NCBI GenBank assembly: GCA_031272455.1
Contig: JAISTS010000058.1
Coordinates: forward strand, 1-34,052
Origin: Tannerella sp.
GTDB lineage: Bacteria; Bacteroidota; Bacteroidia; Bacteroidales; Tannerellaceae
Length of the DNA: 34,052 nt
Direction of reading: 5' to 3'
This document shows, one piece after another, positions 8,496 through 15,463 of this stretch (within the stretch, counting starts at the first letter, position 1; each line of letters starts with the position of its first letter). The notes beneath the pieces are model-generated. The model was not told the DNA's origin. It saw nothing but the letters and a program-made list of their open reading frames with translations, and did no database searches. A program made the position numbers and the translations under genes.

Positions 8496-8750
8496 ATGGC
8501 TAATCATAAATCATCACTCAAGCGAATCCGTCAGACGCGGACAAGGTGCCTTCAGAACCGTTACGGCGCCAAGACGATGCGTAATGCGGTAAAAAATCTG
8601 CGTGGCACGACCGACCGTAAGGACGCTGAAACGCTCTATCCGAAAGTGTGCTCGATGCTCGACAAGCTGGCGAAGAAGAACGTTATTCACAGTAACAAAG
8701 CCGGCAATCTGAAGTCGAAGCTCGCAAAACACGTCCACGCACTGGCTTAA
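8496..8750 (+). CDS. rpsT: 30S ribosomal protein S20
   Basis: This small, basic 84 aa protein binds 16S rRNA early in 30S assembly. The start '[17 protein letters not shown]' and the end '[14 protein letters not shown]' are characteristic of S20, and the length is normal. It lies between two tRNA-Glu genes on one probable transcript. The A/T-rich leader 'AAATTAAATTTTTTTTGAG' before the ATG lacks a strong Shine-Dalgarno, as is common in this phylum. Confidence 0.97.
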   Translation: MANHKSSLKRIRQTRTRCLQNRYGAKTMRNAVKNLRGTTDRKDAETLYPKVCSMLDKLAKKNVIHSNKAGNLKSKLAKHVHALA

Positions 8751-8795
8751 TCCGGCGCGAAAAAGGGATGCACTGTTCCCCGCAAAACGGGATTG

Positions 8796-8867
8796 GGCCT
8801 GTTCGTCTATCGGTTAGGACGTGAGATTCTCATTCTCAAAAGAGGGGTTCGATTCCCCTACGGGCTA
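8796..8867 (+). tRNA. tRNA-Glu (anticodon CUC)
   Basis: This gene is a close copy of the first tRNA-Glu: same acceptor, same T arm, D arm different by one base. The anticodon stem is changed to TGAGA/TCTCA and the loop to TTCTCAT, which places CTC at 8829-8831. It therefore encodes a second Glu isoacceptor reading GAG. Discriminator A8867; no encoded CCA. It lies 45 bases after the rpsT stop. Confidence 0.93.
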
Positions 8868-8884
8868 CTTACAAGGCAAAATAA

Positions 8885-8919
8885 AAAGACAGGTACGTTA
8901 TTGATACATACCTGTCTTT
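8885..8919. terminator. Bidirectional intrinsic terminator
   Basis: An 11-bp perfect stem (AAAGACAGGTA at 8885-8895 with TACCTGTCTTT at 8909-8919) encloses a 13-nt loop. On the minus strand it is followed by a T-rich run (TTTTTATTTT), and on the plus strand by TTTCTT. It separates the tRNA-rpsT unit from the convergent lipoprotein gene and can serve both. Confidence 0.85.
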
Positions 8920-8940
8920 CTTAATGTTAAACCGGAACCT

Positions 8941-9306
8941 TTACTGAGCGGCATTAGCCAGTTTCTCGCTAAGCTCGGTGTACTTGGCAAGCTCGTCGCC
9001 CGTCAATGCCGTAAATTCCGACTGATGCTCCTGAACAAATGTTGCCAGCTCCTGAGCAATCTTGCCGTACTCGGTCGTCGCAGCCATATCGCCCGTCTTC
9101 ATCTTTTGAATCAGAGGCACTGCCTTGTCAACAAACTCAGCGTACTTCGCCAGCAAATCATTCGACGCCGACGAAGCAGCCGCTTCTACAGTCTCAATTG
9201 CGGCAGACGCTGCGCCTTCCGTCGCTTCACCACTCTTGCTGCCGCCACCACACGCTGCGAACATAACTAACACCGCAGCCATTAAAATCATTGAAATTCT
9301 TTTCAT
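8941..9306 (-). CDS. Small hypothetical lipoprotein
   Basis: The 121 aa product has a lipoprotein signal (MKRISMILMAAVLVMFAAC, Cys19) followed by a Gly/Ser linker and an Ala/Glu-rich, probably all-helical body ('LAKYAEFVDKAVPLIQKMK', 'AKYTELSEKLANAAQ'). I do not recognise a family with an assigned function. It is likely anchored in an envelope membrane. It has its own promoter (9343-9374) and ends at the bidirectional terminator at 8885-8919, so it is a single-gene unit. Confidence 0.8.
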   Translation of the reverse strand: MKRISMILMAAVLVMFAACGGGSKSGEATEGAASAAIETVEAAASSASNDLLAKYAEFVDKAVPLIQKMKTGDMAATTEYGKIAQELATFVQEHQSEFTALTGDELAKYTELSEKLANAAQ

Positions 9307-9342
9307 TTGCGTTTAAAATTTAGTTAGAAAACATTTTCGCCG

Positions 9343-9374
9343 CAAAGGAACGACATTTTTCCGCAACCGCCAAA
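9343..9374 (-). promoter_or_regulatory. Promoter of the small lipoprotein (copy A of a duplicated element)
   Basis: On the minus strand, TTTG (9374-9371), 20 nt, then TTCCTTTG (9350-9343); the -7 box has T instead of A at its second position. It lies about 37 nt before the ATG at 9306. The 46-base block 9341-9386 recurs at 9806-9851 with five differences. Confidence 0.6.
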
Positions 9375-9464
9375 CTTTTTGCAACATTTTTTCATTTTTT
9401 TTTCAAAATATTTGACAAAATGACGACAGATGACGTTTGCGAGGCGTTTTTTGGGGATACATTT

Positions 9465-9647
9465 AATAAGGGAAGAAATGTTTGTGGGTGGATATCTCTG
9501 GCTACTAAGGGAATAAGGGAGAAATATCTTTCCCGTTTAAGGTTTTTTACTAAATCAGCGCCGATATCGGACAGCCAAAAGCCCTTATTTCCGAAAAGTG
9601 CGCTTAGTAGCCGACAGAAAGCCCAGGACCATTCATCGCCCTTATTT
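9465..9647. repeat. Nested inverted-repeat element
   Basis: The left half reads AATAAGGG (9465-9472), GGCTACTAAG (9500-9509), AATAAGGG (9512-9519). The right half carries the complements in mirrored order: CCCTTATT (9582-9589), CTTAGTAGCC (9603-9612), CCCTTATT (9640-9647). The outer two pairs share the same centre, about 9556. A perfect palindrome, CCGATATCGG, lies at 9561-9570. The spacers of 27 and 26 nt between the outer two motifs are weakly similar. This looks like two diverged copies of one unit in opposite orientation, or a structured RNA. Confidence 0.6.
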
Positions 9648-9805
9648 TTCAACCACAACGGCAAATAAGGCAACCAAGTCTAAATCCTTCTTTGACTTCG
9701 TGGTAAAAATCACTTTTCAAAAAGTGTTTTTTTACTGGTTTTTCGCTTTTGTAACTGAAAAAATTAAATTGGCATTATTTCAACCCGTCAAGGTCAATAT
9801 AGCCA

Positions 9806-9851
9806 CGCAAAGGAAAAACATTTTTCCGTAACTGCCAAACTTTTTGCGACA
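9806..9851 (-). repeat. Copy B of the duplicated promoter block
   Basis: This block matches 9341-9386 at 41 of 46 bases. It keeps the same minus-strand promoter geometry: TTTG (9839-9836), 20 nt, TTCCTTTG (9815-9808). Similarity continues to a TTGACAAAA-GAC motif in both copies (about 9411-9424 and 9878-9890). Unlike copy A it precedes no recognised gene; downstream on the minus strand comes the inverted-repeat element. Confidence 0.75.
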
Positions 9852-9962
9852 AAAATTAATTATTTTTTTGCAAACACTTGACAAAACGACACAGAGGGTT
9901 GATTTTCGGCTGTTTTTCGGTTTTTTTTTAGCCGAAATTGTTCTTATATCGGAAAAAAGCCG

Positions 9963-9970
9963 TATATTTG
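9963..9970 (+). promoter_or_regulatory. -7 promoter element of gyrB (TATATTTG)
   Basis: TATATTTG matches TAnnTTTG and lies 71 nt before the gyrB ATG. Only a weak -33 (TTG, 9938-9940, spacing 22) is visible. Confidence 0.55.
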
Positions 9971-10041
9971 TCAATTATTAAGAATGAAAATATAAAATTT
10001 TTAAATAACTAATAAACAAGTATTTAACTATACGAAGATTT

Positions 10042-12021
10042 ATGACAGACGAAGAATTGAACGTAATTTCGCCCGAAGAAGGGTTGAACGAGAAAGAATA
10101 CAATGCCGAAAATATTCAGGTATTGGAGGGCTTGGAGGCAGTGCGCAAGCGTCCTGCGATGTACATTGGCGACACGAGCGAAAAGGGATTGCATCACCTT
10201 GTATATGAGGTAGTTGACAACTCTATTGACGAAGCCTTGGCGGGGTATTGCAAGAACATTGATGTGGTTATCCACGAGGACAATTCGATCAGCGTTGAGG
10301 ACGACGGGCGCGGTATTCCCGTCGATTACCACGAGAAAGAGGGCAAATCGGCGCTTGAAGTTGTGTTGACGATACTGCACGCGGGCGGCAAGTTCGACAA
10401 GGGAAGTTACAAAGTATCAGGCGGTTTGCATGGCGTCGGCGTTTCGTGCGTCAATGCGCTATCGACCTATTTCAAAGCTGAGGTGCACCGCAACGGCAAG
10501 ATTTACACTCAGGAATATTCCATTGGCAAGCCCTTGAACGAGGTTACGGAAGCGGGCGTCAGCGAGCGCACGGGGACGATAATCCTGTTCAAGCCCGACG
10601 ATTCGATTTTCACGATAACGGAATACAAGTACGATATTTTGGCGACGCGCCTGCGCGAGCTGGCGTTCCTGAACGCGGGTATCAAGCTGAGGCTGACCGA
10701 CGAGCGTGTTGTCAAGGAAGACGGCACATTCAGATCCGAAGTGTTCTATTCGGAAGAGGGGCTGAAAGAGTTTGTGCGCTACGTTGACCGCTCAAAAGAG
10801 TCTCTTATTCAAGATATTATCCATATCAACACCGAAAAGCAGGGCGTCCCCGTCGAGGTGGCGATGACGTACAACACCTCGTACAACGAGAGCGTTTTTT
10901 CGTACGTCAACGACATCAACACGATTGAGGGCGGCACGCACCTTGCCGGTTTTCGGCGCGGTCTTACACGTACTTTGAAGAAGTATGCCGAAGACTCGAA
11001 GCTGCTCGAAAAAGCCAAGGTCGAGATCTTGGGCGACGACTTCCGCGAAGGGCTTACGGCGGTGATTTCCATCAAAGTAGCCGAGCCGCAGTTTGAAGGA
11101 CAGACCAAGACGAAGCTCGGCAACAACGAGGTGATGGGCGCCGTTGACATGGCTGTCGGCGAGGCGCTTGGCTACTATCTCGAAGAGCATCCGAAAGAAG
11201 CGAAAACGATTGTAGATAAGGTCATTCTGGCGGCTACGGCGCGTCAGGCAGCGCGTAAAGCTCGCGAACTTGTGCAGCGCAAATCGCCGCTTACCGGTGG
11301 CGGGCTGCCGGGTAAACTGGCTGACTGCTCGTCGAAAATTGCCGAAGACTGCGAACTGTTTCTTGTCGAGGGCGACTCGGCAGGCGGTACAGCCAAGCAG
11401 GGACGCGACCGTATGTTTCAGGCTATCTTGCCGTTACGCGGAAAAATCCTCAACGTCGAAAAGGCGATGGATCACAAGATTTTCGAGAGCGACGAGATAC
11501 AGAATATCTTCAAGGCGCTGGGCGTAACCTTCGGGACGGAAGACGATCCCAAAGAGCTTAATATGAGCAAATTGCGCTATCACAAAGTGATCATTATGAC
11601 CGATGCCGACGTTGACGGAAGCCATATTGCGACGCTGATACTGACGTTTTTCTTCCGCCGGATGCGCGGACTGATCGAAAACGGCTATGTCTATCTTGCC
11701 ACTCCCCCGCTCTACCTTTGCAAAAAAGGCAAGGTCGAAGAGTACTGCTGGACAGATCAGCAACGTCAGGCATTTATCGACAAATACGGCGGAGGAAATG
11801 AAAATCAGGTACATACGCAGCGTTACAAAGGTCTTGGCGAGATGAACGACCATCAGCTTTGGGACACGACGATGAATCCCGAAAACCGCACTTTGAAGCA
11901 GATCAACATCGAAAATGCGATGGAAGCCGACTCGATTTTTGCTATGCTGATGGGTGAAGACGTCGGTCCGCGCCGCGAATTTATCGAAGAAAACGCCACT
12001 TATGCCAATATAGACGCATAG
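10042..12021 (+). CDS. gyrB: DNA gyrase subunit B
   Basis: This is the ATPase subunit of gyrase, which introduces negative supercoils together with GyrA. The 659 aa protein contains the GHKL ATPase motifs 'YEVVDNSIDEA', 'DDGRGIPVD' and 'SGGLHGVGVSCVNAL'. The transducer domain follows, then the TOPRIM domain with 'VEGDSAGGTAKQ' (about residue 443) and 'TDADVDGSH' (about 520). The end 'QRYKGLGEMNDHQLWDTTM' is the conserved GyrB tail. The length and 'GDSAGG' favour GyrB over ParE, though paralogues are hard to separate without an alignment. The C26-M19 fusion gene starts 4 bases after the stop and probably shares the transcript. Confidence 0.93.
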   Translation: MTDEELNVISPEEGLNEKEYNAENIQVLEGLEAVRKRPAMYIGDTSEKGLHHLVYEVVDNSIDEALAGYCKNIDVVIHEDNSISVEDDGRGIPVDYHEKEGKSALEVVLTILHAGGKFDKGSYKVSGGLHGVGVSCVNALSTYFKAEVHRNGKIYTQEYSIGKPLNEVTEAGVSERTGTIILFKPDDSIFTITEYKYDILATRLRELAFLNAGIKLRLTDERVVKEDGTFRSEVFYSEEGLKEFVRYVDRSKESLIQDIIHINTEKQGVPVEVAMTYNTSYNESVFSYVNDINTIEGGTHLAGFRRGLTRTLKKYAEDSKLLEKAKVEILGDDFREGLTAVISIKVAEPQFEGQTKTKLGNNEVMGAVDMAVGEALGYYLEEHPKEAKTIVDKVILAATARQAARKARELVQRKSPLTGGGLPGKLADCSSKIAEDCELFLVEGDSAGGTAKQGRDRMFQAILPLRGKILNVEKAMDHKIFESDEIQNIFKALGVTFGTEDDPKELNMSKLRYHKVIIMTDADVDGSHIATLILTFFFRRMRGLIENGYVYLATPPLYLCKKGKVEEYCWTDQQRQAFIDKYGGGNENQVHTQRYKGLGEMNDHQLWDTTMNPENRTLKQINIENAMEADSIFAMLMGEDVGPRREFIEENATYANIDA

Positions 12022-12025
12022 CGTT

Positions 12026-13813
12026 ATGACCGAACTGTTGGAAAATATCAATCAAAAAGCCGATCAATTCGCCAAAAAAGCTGATCGTCCAGTGATTGGG
12101 ATTTCTGCCAACAGGAAAGATGGGTTGTCGTGCATTGCAGAGCCTTATTTTCAATCGGTTGTCTTAGCCGGCGGGGCGCCCGTGATCGTTCCGGTAACGA
12201 CTGATATTGAGGCGCTTGCAGCCGTTGTTGAGAGCCTTGACGGGCTGATTTTTTCGGGCGGCGGCGATATCGACCCAGCCTTTCTCGGCGAGGAGCCGAT
12301 CCCTGAGCTTGACGGCGTAGATGCCTATCGCGATCAATTCGACTTTTTGCTTTTGAGACTTGCGTTCAATCGCCAAATTCCGATTTTCGGCATCTGCCGA
12401 GGGCATCAGATGATAAACGTCGCCTTCGGCGGCACTATGTATCAGGATATTAAGACGCAATTCCCCGCCGAGCCGCTCAACCACAGCCAGAGCGAGCCGC
12501 GCGAAATCCCGACGCATTACGTTGATCTTACAGATAAGGATAAACGTCTGTATGTCAACTCAGTACATCATCAGGCTGTAAAGGACGTTGCGCCCGGTTT
12601 CGTCGAAACGGCAAAGGCGACCGACGGTGTCAACGAGGGCATCGAACGGGCTGAACATCAGATTTTTGCCGTGCAATGGCATCCCGAACAGTTGGCGGCA
12701 GTCGGCGGCGACACTGTGATGCTGCAACTTTTTGAGCGTATAGTTGACAACGCGCGGATGTTTAAACGCGCCAAATTTATCCACAGCAATATATATAGCA
12801 TTGATTCACATACGGATACACCGATGTTTTTGGACTACGGCTACGATTTGGGAAAGAAAAACATCCTGACGGTGCCATCAGCAGTCGTCGGTCAAAAGTC
12901 TGATAATACGGTGGAATACAGCGTTAAAGTTGACGTTGCCAAGATGCGCGAAGGGCTGTGCGACGCAGTAGCTATGGCAGCCTATATACCTCAGGGCGAG
13001 CGCAATAGACGTGCACACCAAGCTGCTGCAATGGAGGTGCGTCGCATAATACACGGGATACAGAAGCAAATAAAAAACAACGAATCCATCGTTGCGCAGG
13101 CTGTTACGCCCGACGATATCCGCAAAAACAAAGCCGCCGGCAAAAAATCCGTCATTATAGCGATAGAGAACGGTTATGGTCTCGGCAATAAACTCAGTAA
13201 TCTATCATATTTTGCACAAATGGGCGTCGTTTATATCACGCTCGTGCACAACGGGAATAATGATATCTGCGACTCGGCAATTGGCGAGCCTGAGCATAAC
13301 GGGCTGAGCGAATTTGGGCGGAAGGTTGTCGCCGAAATGAACCGTTGCGGCGTAATAATTGACATCTCGCATGCTTCCGAAAAGACGGCATTAGATGTGT
13401 TGGAACTCAGCAAGTTTCCCGTGATTGCTTCCCATTCGTCGGTCAATAAGCTCTGTCCTCATCGGCGGAATTTATCCCTCAGACTGATGAGACGAATTGC
13501 TGCGCGAGGCGGCGTCATTCAGGTATGCCTGTTCGACCGGTTTTTGCGGCGCGAAGGCAAAGCGACGGTCAGCGATGTTGCCGACCATATTGATTATATC
13601 GTTGATAAAGTGGGGATTGACCACGTCGGCATTGGCAGCGATTTCGACGGATGCGACTCATCGGCGGGCTTGACGGGGATAAATGAATATCCGCGAATCA
13701 CGCTCGAACTTATCCGGCGCGGCTATTCTGACGAAGCGATCGGCAAGATTTGGGGCGGAAACTTTATGCGGGTGATGGGGACGGTGCAGTCGGTGCGGGA
13801 TAGCAAATCATGA
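12026..13813 (+). CDS. Fusion of class I glutamine amidotransferase (peptidase C26) and M19 membrane-dipeptidase domains
   Basis: The 595 aa protein joins two hydrolases. Residues about 20-245 form a C26 gamma-glutamyl hydrolase domain with nucleophile Cys124 in 'GICRGHQ' and His219/Glu221 in 'AVQWHPE'; the 'VNSVHHQAV' motif is also present. Residues about 255-590 form an M19 dipeptidase with all five dinuclear-zinc ligands visible: His262/Asp264 ('DSHTDTP'), Glu381 ('AIENGYG'), His449 ('DISHAS') and His470 ('ASHSS'), plus Asp539 ('GSDFDG'). No signal peptide is seen, so it should be cytoplasmic. It may process gamma-glutamyl and then dipeptide substrates in sequence, perhaps recycled peptidoglycan or imported peptides; that is inference. 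It sits 4 bases after gyrB. Confidence 0.9.
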   Translation: MTELLENINQKADQFAKKADRPVIGISANRKDGLSCIAEPYFQSVVLAGGAPVIVPVTTDIEALAAVVESLDGLIFSGGGDIDPAFLGEEPIPELDGVDAYRDQFDFLLLRLAFNRQIPIFGICRGHQMINVAFGGTMYQDIKTQFPAEPLNHSQSEPREIPTHYVDLTDKDKRLYVNSVHHQAVKDVAPGFVETAKATDGVNEGIERAEHQIFAVQWHPEQLAAVGGDTVMLQLFERIVDNARMFKRAKFIHSNIYSIDSHTDTPMFLDYGYDLGKKNILTVPSAVVGQKSDNTVEYSVKVDVAKMREGLCDAVAMAAYIPQGERNRRAHQAAAMEVRRIIHGIQKQIKNNESIVAQAVTPDDIRKNKAAGKKSVIIAIENGYGLGNKLSNLSYFAQMGVVYITLVHNGNNDICDSAIGEPEHNGLSEFGRKVVAEMNRCGVIIDISHASEKTALDVLELSKFPVIASHSSVNKLCPHRRNLSLRLMRRIAARGGVIQVCLFDRFLRREGKATVSDVADHIDYIVDKVGIDHVGIGSDFDGCDSSAGLTGINEYPRITLELIRRGYSDEAIGKIWGGNFMRVMGTVQSVRDSKS

Positions 13814-13841
13814 CTGCCAAATGCAAAAAAATCGCCATTTG

Positions 13842-13873
13842 TTTGTTTGCCTTGAAAATAGTTGCTACTTTTG
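13842..13873 (+). promoter_or_regulatory. Promoter of the DUF4160-DUF2442 pair
   Basis: TTTG (13842-13845), 20 nt, TACTTTTG (13866-13873) matches the phylum pattern. The ATG at 13901 lies 27 nt beyond it. A further TTTG on each side of the chosen -33 makes the exact -33 uncertain. Confidence 0.7.
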
Positions 13874-13900
13874 CAGTTGATAATTTAAAACAAATTGATT

Positions 13901-14158
13901 ATGCCGCAAATAAGTGCATTCTACGGTCTGTCAATTCTGATGAACTTCAAAGACCATACGCCGCCGCATTTTCATGTGTGGTACGGCGAATACAAGATTA
14001 CCGTTACAATAAAGGACGGTATTGTCGAAGGCAAAATGCCCGCACGAGCATTGAAATTTGTCTTTGAATGGCTCGAACTGCATCGTGATGAGCTGATGGA
14101 CGAATGGGAGAAAGCGCAAAAAGGCGAAACTTTAACAAAAATAGAACCGTTAAAATAA
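13901..14158 (+). CDS. DUF4160 protein (putative toxin-antitoxin component)
   Basis: The 85 aa product has the family signature: 'MPQISAFYGLSILMNFKDHTPPHFH' at the start, 'VWYGEYKITVTIKDG' in the middle, and 'GKMPARALKFVFEWLELHRDEL' at the end. The DH-PPHFH motif is the conserved core. I chose the ATG at 13901 because it starts at the family's MP-I motif; the TTG two codons earlier is less likely. DUF4160 genes commonly sit beside DUF2442 genes, as here (6 bases apart), and the pair is suspected to be a toxin-antitoxin module. No biochemical role is visible in the sequence. Confidence 0.85.
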   Translation: MPQISAFYGLSILMNFKDHTPPHFHVWYGEYKITVTIKDGIVEGKMPARALKFVFEWLELHRDELMDEWEKAQKGETLTKIEPLK

Positions 14159-14164
14159 GACATT

Positions 14165-14395
14165 ATGTTTCTGGAAGTTACACAGGCAAAGTACTTAGAC
14201 AATTACCGTTTGTTGCTGACATTCAACAACGGTGTCTGCAAGACCGTTGATTTGCAAAACGAATTGACAGGTAGCGCTTTTGCGCCTCTGAAACAGCTTG
14301 ATTATTTTCGCAATTTTCAAATAAAATACAATACGATCGAATGGGAAAACGGCGCCGATTACGCGCCGGAATATCTTTATGAAATTGGAGTTTAA
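14165..14395 (+). CDS. DUF2442 protein (putative partner of DUF4160)
   Basis: The 76 aa product follows the DUF2442 plan: 'EVTQAKYLDNYRLLLTFNNGVCKTVDL', then 'FAPLKQLDYFRNFQIKYNTIEWENGADYAPEYLY'. The W-NGAD-APE-LY ending is the family's most conserved stretch. Its partner gene starts 6 bases upstream of it. The glutaminyl cyclase gene begins 4 bases after its stop, so all three may be transcribed together from the promoter at 13842-13873. Confidence 0.85.
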   Translation: MFLEVTQAKYLDNYRLLLTFNNGVCKTVDLQNELTGSAFAPLKQLDYFRNFQIKYNTIEWENGADYAPEYLYEIGV

Positions 14396-14399
14396 GGAA

Positions 14400-15389
14400 A
14401 TGAATAAGTCAATTTACGTTGTGATAGGATGCATTTTGCTGACGTGCTGCGGACAGAAAGCGGCGAAGGGGAACGATGCTGTTTCGGTGGCGCCGGTTGA
14501 GCAAATCGCGTCGCAAACGCCCGATTTTGACGCCGACAGTGCGTACAGTTATGTGGCAGCGCAGGTGGCATTTGGTCCGCGAGTGCCCAATTCGGGGGCT
14601 CACAGGCAATGTGCCGACTGGCTGACAGGGGTGCTAAAACGCTTTGGGGCAGATATTTACGTGCAGGAAACTGTGCTGACTGCATATAATGGCGATCGTC
14701 TCGAATCGCGCAACATCATCGGTTCGTACAATCCCGAACAGCAAAAACGTGTGCTGCTTTTTGCACACTGGGACTCGCGACCCTATTCCGACCGAGATGC
14801 GGAAAGCAATCATTATAAGCCGATTGACGGAGCTGATGACGGCGCAAGCGGCGTCGGCGTCCTGCTCGAAATAGCGCGTCAGATTAGCAAAAGCGCTCTT
14901 TCCATCGGCGTGGATATTATCTTTTTCGATGCCGAAGACTATGGAGTTCCCGAATTTCTGAAGGAAAACAAACCGAACAGCTGGTGTCTCGGTTCGCAGT
15001 TTTGGGCGAAAAATCCGCATAAAATAAATTACAAAGCCGATTTCGGCATCCTGTTAGATATGGTCGGCTCGCGCGACGCGACGTTTTACAAGGAAGGCAC
15101 CTCGGTTTACCGCGCTGCCCCGTTCGTTGAGCGGGTATGGACGACGGCGCGTAACCTCGGCTACGGCAGGTTTTTTATCAACGCCAACGGTGGCACCATA
15201 ACCGATGACCATCAATACGTTATATCGGGTCGCGGCATCCCGTGCATCGACATTATCAACCTCGTCCCGGAGTCTGATCACGGCTTTGGCAAACACTGGC
15301 ATACGCAAAACGACACGATGGAGAATATCGACCGCGCAACGCTCAAAGCTGTCGGACAGACTGTGCTTGAGGTTGTTTGCGGATATTGA
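14400..15389 (+). CDS. Glutaminyl-peptide cyclotransferase (M28 family), lipoprotein
   Basis: This protein (329 aa) should convert N-terminal Gln of exported proteins to pyroglutamate in the periplasm. The M28-type zinc site is visible: 'LFAHWDSRPY' (His123), 'IDGADDGASG' (Asp147), 'FFDAEDYG' (Glu179), 'LLDMVGS' (Asp220) and 'KHWHTQNDT' (His near 295). The cyclase subfamily is indicated by 'HWDSRP', 'SWCLGSQFWA' and 'GIPCIDII'. The hydrophobic start ends in 'LLTCCGQ', a lipobox-like sequence. I chose the ATG at 14400 because AAGGA precedes it; an ATG 21 bases earlier would overlap the DUF2442 gene. Several exported proteins in this window begin with Gln after the signal peptide, which are natural substrates. 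Confidence 0.88.
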   Translation: MNKSIYVVIGCILLTCCGQKAAKGNDAVSVAPVEQIASQTPDFDADSAYSYVAAQVAFGPRVPNSGAHRQCADWLTGVLKRFGADIYVQETVLTAYNGDRLESRNIIGSYNPEQQKRVLLFAHWDSRPYSDRDAESNHYKPIDGADDGASGVGVLLEIARQISKSALSIGVDIIFFDAEDYGVPEFLKENKPNSWCLGSQFWAKNPHKINYKADFGILLDMVGSRDATFYKEGTSVYRAAPFVERVWTTARNLGYGRFFINANGGTITDDHQYVISGRGIPCIDIINLVPESDHGFGKHWHTQNDTMENIDRATLKAVGQTVLEVVCGY

Positions 15390-15400
15390 TATATTTTTTC

Positions 15401-15440
15401 GATATACTTGCGTAATATAAAAAAAGTATATACTTTTGCG
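15401..15440 (+). promoter_or_regulatory. Promoter and candidate operator of the MazEF-like pair
   Basis: TACTTTTG (15431-15438) is the -7 box; CTTG (15407-15410) lies 20 nt upstream. A perfect palindrome, GTATATAC (15426-15433), overlaps the -7 box. The sequence ATATACTT-GCG occurs twice (15402-15412 and 15428-15440, the second with two extra T). These are plausible sites for autorepression by the ribbon-helix-helix antitoxin. Confidence 0.6.
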
Positions 15441-15463
15441 GTATCAAATCAAGGAATAAACGA

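Larger units (their letters stand above)
9307..10041. other. 735-bp gene-free region with duplicated promoter and nested inverted repeats
   Basis: No convincing protein gene is present. The stretch holds the lipoprotein promoter (copy A), a nested inverted-repeat structure (9465-9647), a second copy of the promoter block (9806-9851), and an 8-bp inverted repeat, TTTCGGCT (9904-9911) / AGCCGAAA (9930-9937), with an 18-nt T-rich loop. The gyrB promoter follows (TATATTTG at 9963-9970). A 93-codon minus-strand frame (9392-9673) runs over the inverted repeat. Because both arms of the repeat contribute to it and its end runs into the lipoprotein promoter, I regard it as doubtful. Confidence 0.7.

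Noticed and set aside
9392-9673. 93-codon minus-strand frame in the region upstream of gyrB
   Set aside because: It is built over both arms of an inverted repeat, ends inside the next gene's promoter, and resembles no family I know. I kept it only as a doubtful possibility.
12777-12785. TTATCCACA, a perfect DnaA-box-like 9-mer
   Set aside because: It is single and lies inside a coding region, with no cluster or A+T-rich unwinding element. One 9-mer does not make an origin.
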